Shown piece by piece: positions 57,423 to 64,000 of a stretch of 64,000 bases of DNA (the first letter of the stretch is position 1; every line of letters begins with the position of its first letter). Under the pieces are notes generated by a model. That model did no database searches and was not told where the DNA came from. It was given only the letters and a program-made list of their open reading frames with translations. The DNA comes from Pseudorasbora parva (taxonomy: Eukaryota > Chordata > Actinopteri > Cypriniformes > Gobionidae): contig NC_090186.1 of the NCBI RefSeq assembly GCF_024679245.1, positions 37,646,946-37,710,945 of the forward strand. The letters run 5' to 3'. A program made the position numbers and the translations under genes.

Positions 57423-59612
57423 AACAAGCAGCCATTATCGGGGCCAAGCGCAAAGAAGAAGACAAGACATGCCAGCATGGCTGGAAGTCTCAAGCCAACT
57501 GCAACAATGAGCCATTAAGGACCTATTAAGTTGATTTTAGGCAAAATAGCAGTCAAATTTTAAATACAGTCAATAATAATGGTTTAATGGTTTATCACTT
57601 TCGACCAATAGGTGTCACTGTTACGAAACTGATGTGGTTTAGTCAGATTGAGATGACAATGACACATGCAAAGTTTGGTGTCAATATGTCAAAGCATTGC
57701 AGAGATACAGCCTCAAGAGTAATTTTTGCATCATGGCTCAACTCTGTTGCAGTGGTATATGAAAACTGTTTTGTCTATCAATCCGAAATCCATAACTATT
57801 TGTCAGCATGGTCTGAAGACGATACGGATCAATTTTGGTGAAAATCGGACAAACGGTCTAGGATGAGTTTGAAAAAGTAGGTTTTTAACAAATAACAAGA
57901 CGGAGGACAGATAGGTTTGCAAAATATGGCAAAATTGGTATCCATGTTCTCGGCATGAGCCATTGACTGTATTATGACCAGTTTCATTACAATGGGTTAA
58001 TTTAATCAAAAGTTATTCGCATTTCTGTACATTTTATTACAACTTTTGACCACAAGGTGGCGCTACCCCGAAACTTTTTGAGTATCTTCAGGACATGGAG
58101 CGGAAGACACATACCGAGTTTTGTAACGATACGCTAATGCATTCTTAAATTATAGCATTAGCATTTTAAACCGTAATACTGCATTGAAGTCAATGGGAAT
58201 TTCATGTTTTGTTTTATTATAGCGCCACCAAGAGGCACAATCCCACCAATTTTTTTATGTGTCCTCGTAGTGAGCCCATACATATGTGTGTGAAGTTTGG
58301 TGAAAATATTTCATTTTGTTTTGGAGTTATAGACATTTATATGAAAAAACACGTAAAAAATGACTGACACCTGACTTTGATTGGATTTTACTACCCCTTA
58401 CTATCAATATTTTGAGATTTGGGCATTAGTGTATAGCTATCGACCTATGTTTCCGAACTTCTGAGGCTGGTTTCGTCTCGATCGGACTAGCGGTTTCGAA
58501 GATATCAGCAAATGTTTTTTAAGCACTAAATTACAACTCTGCGCAAACCATATGCCGAAACCTGGCAAGTCTGGTATCGTTGGAGTCGGCAAGGATTCAG
58601 GAGACCAAAAAACACACTCCCATCAAAATATGTCAACCACACCCAAAGTTATAAGCGTTTGAAAAAAAAAATTCTCCACTAGGTGGCGCTGTTTCGAAAC
58701 TTCTCAGGCTACTTCAGGGCATCGTGGTGATGACCCATACCAAGTTTCATAACAATCTGTTCATGCGTTCATAAAATACAGCATTTTTGCACATAATTCA
58801 AAATGGCCGACATCCAAAATGGCCGACATGGTAAAATTGGATATCAGTCGACTCGGCATGACGCCCTGAATCTAATGAGACCAATTTTATGATTTTTGGA
58901 TAAACGGTTCAGAAGTTATAAGCCAAAATAGGCATTTTTCGTATCTCCGGACAGGTAGATGGCGCTGCGCCGAAACGCTGCATGTTGCTTCAAGTCATGC
59001 TTGTGATGACATGTACCAAGGTTGGTTTGAATACGATAAAGCGTTGCGGAGATATAGCCTTTAGTGTGTTTTTGCAACCTCCACGTAAAATTTGTTTGTG
59101 CGTTTATTGAAAACGATTGGACGAATCAACTTGAATTCCATAACTTTTTGTCAACATGCTCTGAAGATGATCTGTTTCAATTTTCGTGAAAATCGGAGCA
59201 ACGGCCTAGGAGGAGTTCGAAAAAGTAGGTTTTTCAGAAAATTCAAATTGGCGGGAAAATTTGCATACCGGAAAATGACATCATAAAGTGAAATCGAATC
59301 GGCTTGAGCCAAGGAATCCGATGAAAAAAGAATTTTGTTTCTAGCCCTTAGGGGTCAAAAGTTATAAGCATAAATATGAGTGAAACTTTGGACAGGTGGT
59401 GGCGCTAGAGGGATTGAGTTAGAGGCACCAAATTTGCTATAGTGACAGCTCAGACTGGCCTCTATGAGTGTGCCAAATTTCACAACTTTTTACCATACGG
59501 TTCTATGGGCTGCCAGAGACTCCTATGGCGGAAGAAGAAGAAGAAGCAGAATAATAATAGGAACACTAACGATTTCAATAGGTGCCTCCGCACCTTCGGT
59601 GCTTGGCCCCTA
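57423..59612 (+). repeat. Array unit F (with complete tail)
   Basis: Starts caagcagccattatcggggc directly after the tail of E. Its first part matches D and its later part matches A-C. Ends with the hairpin tail and ctaa followed by unique DNA. Confidence 0.88.
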
Positions 59613-60129
59613 AAAATGAATTATATACCATGGCAGAATTTTAACACAATAGAAGCAAAGACACCTGCCGAATATCTCATAAATATGTGTATACCGAACA
59701 CTTCACGGTTTCCTCTCCGTTATTAGTCCTCAGGCTGCGTGTGAATGGAAGGGATGAGATGGAGGCATGAAGATGCAGATCAGAGCAGCTCACAATGTAT
59801 TAGTATGCAGACAAGCTGTACGGTTTCAGCGTGTGCTGAACCATGCATGAGAGAAGAGGCTAGAGACACATAACGAAAGGTCAGGCTGACCTCTGAACTG
59901 CCTCTGATTCTCTGTAGATTGCTCTGTTTACATGACTGGCAGGTTTTTAAGTTAAGAACTTTTGCATCAACCTTGGTGAAAAGTTCAGAGTAATTCCTTT
60001 ATGTTTTAAAATATTGTGTGTGATCTTATTCTGGAAGTTGAACTGGCTTAGTCTGAATGCTGAAAAAGGTTTGTTTTTTGAAATCCATTTTTTGAAGGCA
60101 GCAAAAAAAGAAGAAGAAGACAATTCTAC
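59613..60129. other. Non-coding DNA downstream of array
   Basis: No gene or element recognised. Confidence 0.45.
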
Positions 60130-61161
60130 TTAAAGGTGGGGTAAGTGCTATCTGGTAACCGTTGTTGGTATTTCAAATCACCAAAACAAACAAACACGCC
60201 CCTACCCCCAAAAGGGTGTCGCCCCTATTTCGATAGCTCCGCCCCACACATATATAAACCCAGAGGCATCAACGGCTATGGCAGAATCTCTGTGTATCTA
60301 ATCCAGGTCCAATATTCAATGAAAAGTCATCCCTTCTATCACAAACAAACTGTTCTTGTGAACAACTCGATAGTACACGAGCAAGACAGTCCAACTAACG
60401 AACATATTACAATTATGACAAGATTAAAGTTACAGCAATCACAAAAACACACACAAACCGTTCTCATGAACAACTCGATAGTACACAAGCACACAGTCCA
60501 GCTAACGACATATTACAATTACGACAAGATTAGTCATAGCGATCACAAGATCACAAACTGTTCTCATGAACAACTCTATAGCATGAGCCAACAGTCCAAA
60601 TAACGACATATTACAATTATGACAAGATTAGAGATAGCGATCACAAAATCACACACTGTTCTCATGAACAACTCTATAGTACACGAGCCGACAGTCCAGC
60701 TAACGACATATTACAATTATGACTGGATAAGGGTTATATAGATCATGAAAAGAGTAAGCAAACATATGTTAGGAGTATAGTATCTTACTTGTTGGAGACA
60801 TTGTGTGAGCTGATGCTTGAAGCACACAGTGAGGAGATTTAGATGCTCCATACGGTGTGGAAATGAACGGGTCTTTATCATCGCTGAAGTGAGCCACAAT
60901 ACGATCGCAAATGGACTAACAAGCGAACATGACACACGAGAATAGTCAAGCAGCATATATTAGGCTAGTTCTCGGCTAATGTCCGTCATGTGTGACTCGT
61001 GTGTTTTGAATAATGACGTGCACAGAGCGAGAGCGAGCGCTCTTCTCACCATCAATAGTAGACACGCCCCTTACCTGCTGATTGGCTACAAGTTTGTTAT
61101 TCCACTCGGCCAGTGTCCTTTTTCTAAAACGGTTTTGAAATAACACTTACCCCACCTTTAA
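60130..61161. mobile_element. TTAA-flanked element, aggtggggtaagtg type
   Basis: TTAA then aggtggggtaagtg at the left; cacttaccccacct then TTAA at the right (61158-61161). The inverted ends are perfect over at least 14 bp. The 152-codon open frame inside (60145-60603) is generated by a tandem repeat and shows no domain. It resembles the smaller element at 5579-6211 near its right end (gacacgcccc ... ctgattggctaca). Confidence 0.82.
60352..60722 (+). repeat. Four tandem ~100-bp repeats inside a MITE
   Basis: Units begin tgttctcatgaacaactcta-like at about 60352, 60460, 60558 and 60658 and end catattacaattatgacaag-like. Spacing is about 108, 98 and 100 bp. Confidence 0.82.
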
Positions 61162-61426
61162 CTGAAATGTGCTGATGTAATACATATGTAAACTTTTAAA
61201 CTTGATTAAATGTTGTGCAATTCAGTCCACTTTGCAAAATCTGTAAAACAATTTTACTACTGTAACTGCATTGGGAGCTCTTTAATGGAAGCCTGTCAGG
61301 GGATTTCTGACTTCCAGCATGCTTTGCACGGGATTTGATGGGAAGGGTAATTGTTAAATGTAGTTTTATGTTACACCAGTAAAAGGTTTGAAATCATTAA
61401 GATTTCTTTTATGTTTTTGAAGGAAG
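61162..61426. other. Non-coding DNA
   Basis: Contains gacttccagcatgctttgca near 61310-61330, loosely similar to the second form of the ZNF143 motif. Nothing else recognised. Confidence 0.35.
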
Positions 61427-61655
61427 TTTTTAACCAAAATACAGTAAAACAGTAATATTGTGAAATATTAATACAATATAAAATAACAGTTTTCTATTTG
61501 AATATATTGTAAAAATGTAATTGACTCCTGTAATGTCAAAGCTGAATTTTCAGCATAATTACTCCAGTCTTCAGTGTCACATGATCCTTCACAAATCATT
61601 CTAATATGCTGATTTGCTGTTCAAGAAACATTTATTCTTATCAATGTTAAGTTTT
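61427..61655 (-). repeat. Dispersed cyprinid repeat, minus copy
   Basis: The plus strand shows cagtcttcagtgtcacatga and tccttcacaaatcattctaa, the reverse complement of the family at 25925-26160 and 41440-42486. Confidence 0.65.
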
Positions 61656-61660
61656 TGCTG

Positions 61661-61662
<2 letters not shown>

Positions 61663-61754
<92 letters not shown>
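61663..61754. repeat. (TA)n microsatellite
   Basis: About 92 bp of pure TA. Confidence 0.97.
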
Positions 61755-61757
<3 letters not shown>

Positions 61758-61773
61758 TATCAGTGTATATTTA

Positions 61774-62928
61774 CACCGATCAGGCATAACATGTCATATG
61801 AGCACTGACAGGTGAAGTGAATAACAATAATTATATCATCATTACAGCACCTGTTTATCGGGATATTTTAGGCAGCAAGTGAACATTTTGTCCTCAAAAC
61901 TGATGTGTTAAAAGCTGGAAACATTTTAGTGTGCCTGACAAGGGCCAAATTGTAAAGGCAAAATGCTAGGTCAGCGCATCCCCAAAACTGTTGCTTTTGT
62001 GGAGTGTTTCCAGTCCCAGTTTGCAGTGGTCAGTATCTATTAAAAGTGCTCCAAGGAAGGAACAGTGGTGAACCGGTGGCTGGCAGGGTCATGGGCGGCC
62101 AAGGCTCATTGATACATGTGGGAAGCGAAGGCTGGGCCATGTGATTCGATCAAACAGATGAGTTACTATAGCTCAAATTTCTCAAAAAGTTAATGTTAGT
62201 TATAATAGAAAGCTGTCAGAATACACAGTTCATCACAGTTTGTTGAGTATGGGGCTGCATAGTCGCAGCCCAGTCAGGGTGCCCATGCTGACCCCAGTCT
62301 ACCAGAGAAAGCACCAACATTGGGCACGTGAGCATCAGAACTGGATCACGGAGCAATGGAAGAAGGTGGCCTGGTCTGAATTACGTTTTCCTTTACATCC
62401 CATGGATGGCCGGGTTTGTGTGCGTCGCTGACCTGGGGAACAAATGGCACCAGGATGCACTATGGGCAGAAGGCAAGCCGGCAGAGACAGTGTGATGCTT
62501 TGGGCAATGTTCTGCTGGGAAACCTTGGGTCCTGCCATCCATGTGGATGTTACTTTGACACGTACCACCAACCTAAGCATTGTTGCAGACCATGTACATC
62601 CTTTCATTGAAATGGTATTCCTTGGTAGCTGTGGCCTCTTTCAGCAGGATAATGCTCCTGACACAAAGCAAAAATGGTTCAGGAATGGTTTGAGGAGCAC
62701 AACAATGGGTTTGAGGTGTTGACTTGGCCTCCAAAGTCCGATCCATGGAGGCCCCGCCTCGTAACTTACAGGACTTAAAGGACCTGCTGCTAACATCTTG
62801 GTGCCAGATACCACAGCACACCTTCAGGGGTCTAGTGGAGTTCATGCCTCGATGGGTCAGCCCTGTTTTGGCAGCGAAAGGGGAACCAACACAATATTAG
62901 GAAGTTGGTCATAATGATATACCCGATA
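61774..62928 (+). mobile_element. Tc1-like transposon, family B copy 3
   Basis: The left end caccgatcaggcataacat is preceded by TA; the right end is degraded (gttggtcataatgatatacc). It is collinear with 27479-28599 apart from indels. Confidence 0.85.
62240..62880 (+). pseudogene. Tc1-like transposase relic lacking catalytic Glu
   Basis: Recognisable blocks are LSMGLHSRSPVRVPMLT (near 62240), a WSE in place of the WSDES first-aspartate motif (near 62365-62385), MAPGCTMGRRQAGRDSVMLWAMFCWETLG (from 62444) and QQDNAPDTKQKW with the second aspartate (near 62640-62680). Against the copy at 27479-28599 about 52 bp are missing after ttggcctccaaa at about 62734, exactly the stretch that encodes the SPDINPIE-type glutamate motif. 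Multiple frameshifts. Non-functional. Confidence 0.82.
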
Positions 62929-63844
62929 TATATCAGGGGTATATCAGTTGCTGATAGTGTGGTAAAATGTGTGAAATTAAACATGTGTAAATGCATTAAG
63001 AACAGCAAAAACATTTTTACTAATTGTGTCTATCAGTTAACTTTTATGAAAATTCTACTCAGCAGTTCTGAATTTAAATGACCAGAGATGAGTTCAATCC
63101 ATGCATTTAACAATGGTTCATGGGTTCAATTGAAATGCAAGTTAACCAAATAGATTGTTTGCCTTGTGATTAACTAAGCAGCCAAAGAGGTTACTACTTC
63201 TGCACAGTCATAAATATATATTTAACTGATATTTGTGGCTATTTAAGAATTATGTGAGGTGAGGATATCCTGTAGTCTATTAACAATTATTAGCAATATA
63301 CTTTTCGCAATCTTAAAGATGACCTCTGGCCACAGTTAGTGTCGACCACAAGCACACTAGAGTGCATCTCCTGATTAAACTCTAACAGGCAGAAGAAAGC
63401 AATTAATGGGTTCACCATGGCTTCATCCATTCTCCTCAAGTGCCAAAGAAAGGCAGCTGATTACAGCCATGCACACTCTCTGAAAATGAACTCTTATCTT
63501 CAACACATACTGACAAATGCCTTAATTCTCTCTATAGAAAAGACTTCTGTTTGTTTGGGAAGAAACTAAGACTTTTCATTGTCTGTATCAGTGACTCTTG
63601 TCTGTGTTTGTGTGTTACAGACGGACTGTAACTCAGTGTATTAGTGGTGTAGATTTTTCAGCGACACTATTACAAGTGGTGACAAGCAACCGTCTTCATA
63701 TGAGTTAGATACTGAATCCTTCAATTGTTCAGAGACACTGATTTATTTATGATAGAAACAAGTGTCATTAGTCATTATAGATTATTATATATATTAGTCA
63801 TTATAACTCAATCAAAAATGCTGATTCATTCAGCATGTCGAGAG
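62929..63844. other. Non-coding DNA
   Basis: A tract ending gtgttacag at about 63620 resembles a splice acceptor, but the following sequence has no supporting exon frame. Nothing else recognised. Confidence 0.35.
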
Positions 63845-63957
63845 ACATTTTGCAGTGACACATTTGGCAGATATGCTTTATCCAAAGTGACTAATTCAGG
63901 TATAGCCTACTTTTTATTAGTTCATGCATTTCTTGGGAATTGAACCCATGATCAAAA
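63845..63957 (-). mobile_element. HAmo-like SINE fragment
   Basis: Read on the minus strand: a B-box-like gggttcaattcccaagaaat, then atgcatgaac, and the tail cactttggataaagcatatc with tgccaaatg. These are typical of cyprinid HAmo/HE1-like tRNA-derived SINEs. The 5' head with the A box is not clear, so it is probably partial. Confidence 0.6.
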
Positions 63958-64000
63958 GAATGATATTGTTATTCTGCAGAATTCTGCCACATGTTGATTT

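Larger units (their letters stand above)
47429..59612. repeat. 12-kb tandem array of about 2.15-kb units
   Basis: Six units in the same orientation (A 47429-49576, B 49577-51779, C 51780-53034, D 53093-55240, E 55241-57422, F 57423-59612) plus one extra 58-bp tail. Complete units begin near (atatagctg)caagcagccattatc and end in gaagaagaagcagaataata, or continue to a tail ending gcttggcccctaa. No unit has a credible gene: the open frames of 60-94 codons recur only because the DNA recurs. GGTGGCGCT-type motifs are spaced along every unit. The unit type is known to me only as an abundant fish repeat without a firm class. Confidence 0.93.

Noticed and set aside
49105..59286. Recurring 64- and 84-codon open frames in the tandem units as a conserved small protein
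   Set aside because: They are identical only because the DNA units are nearly identical. In the diverged unit E the frames are broken, so there is no sign of selection on protein.
47429..59612. Centromeric satellite
   Set aside because: Only six units with irregular junctions, and the unit is a dispersed repeat with defined ends; a local array fits better.
60145..60603. 152-codon open frame as a gene
   Set aside because: It lies across tandem ~100-bp repeats inside a TTAA element and has no domain or start context.
63600..63625. Pyrimidine tract and acag as a splice acceptor of a host exon
   Set aside because: The following sequence has no open frame with recognisable protein and no donor site; too weak alone.

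Overview
This window is vertebrate nuclear DNA, most likely from a cyprinid-type teleost (carp, goldfish or zebrafish relatives). The evidence is the repeat content: several Tc1-like transposons with TA target sites, many TTAA-flanked piggyBac-type MITEs, a tRNA-derived SINE and a HAmo-like SINE tail, long (TA)n and (CA)n microsatellites, and AT-rich non-coding DNA between them. I found no host protein-coding exon, rRNA, tRNA gene or CRISPR array that I could defend. It reads as intergenic or intronic sequence shaped by transposons. Family names come from motif recognition; no database search was run.

Layout. 0-7.8 kb: a rearranged Tc1 relic (783-1751), an inverted MITE pair (1.86-2.8 kb), a Harbinger-like MITE with TAA target duplication (3720-4209) and a TTAA MITE (5579-6211). 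7.87-9.5 kb: an almost intact Tc1-like transposon with long IR/DR ends and a DD34E transposase broken by one frameshift. 9.6-15.9 kb: short palindromic MITEs, a SINE and mostly featureless DNA. 15,913-21,005: a complete LTR retrotransposon on the minus strand, with 377-bp LTRs, a CTTAC target duplication and a tRNA-Phe primer site. Its domain order is Gag-PR-INT-RT-RNase H, so integrase precedes reverse transcriptase, which is the mark of Gmr1-like Ty3/gypsy elements. 21.9-33 kb: TTAA-flanked elements, microsatellites, a second Tc1 family copy, a piggyBac-like element with repeated palindromes, a MITE carrying a helicase fragment, and an 857-bp near-perfect foldback. 33.9-38.5 kb: two more minus-strand Tc1 relics, the second nested in a palindromic element. 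38.6-46.7 kb: further helicase-fragment MITE copies, a TTAA MITE with a ZNF143-like site, a hAT-like element with 8-bp target duplication, and a two-direct plus two-inverted repeat array.

47,429-59,612: the dominant structure is a 12-kb head-to-tail array of about 2.15-2.19-kb units (A, B, 5'-truncated C, D, E, F). Some units differ at only a handful of positions while E is clearly diverged. Each unit is itself built of degenerate modules starting with a GGTGGCGCT-type motif, and complete units end in a small hairpin followed by CTAA. I cannot assign the unit to a known class with certainty; a Helitron-like rolling-circle origin is a testable hypothesis. 59.6-64 kb: another TTAA element with internal tandem repeats, a (TA)n tract, a third copy of the second Tc1 family that has lost its third catalytic acid, and a SINE tail.

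The genes present are transposase and retrotransposon remnants, all broken by frameshifts or stops. They act on their own DNA ends or RNA, and the many MITEs depend on enzymes supplied from elsewhere in the genome.
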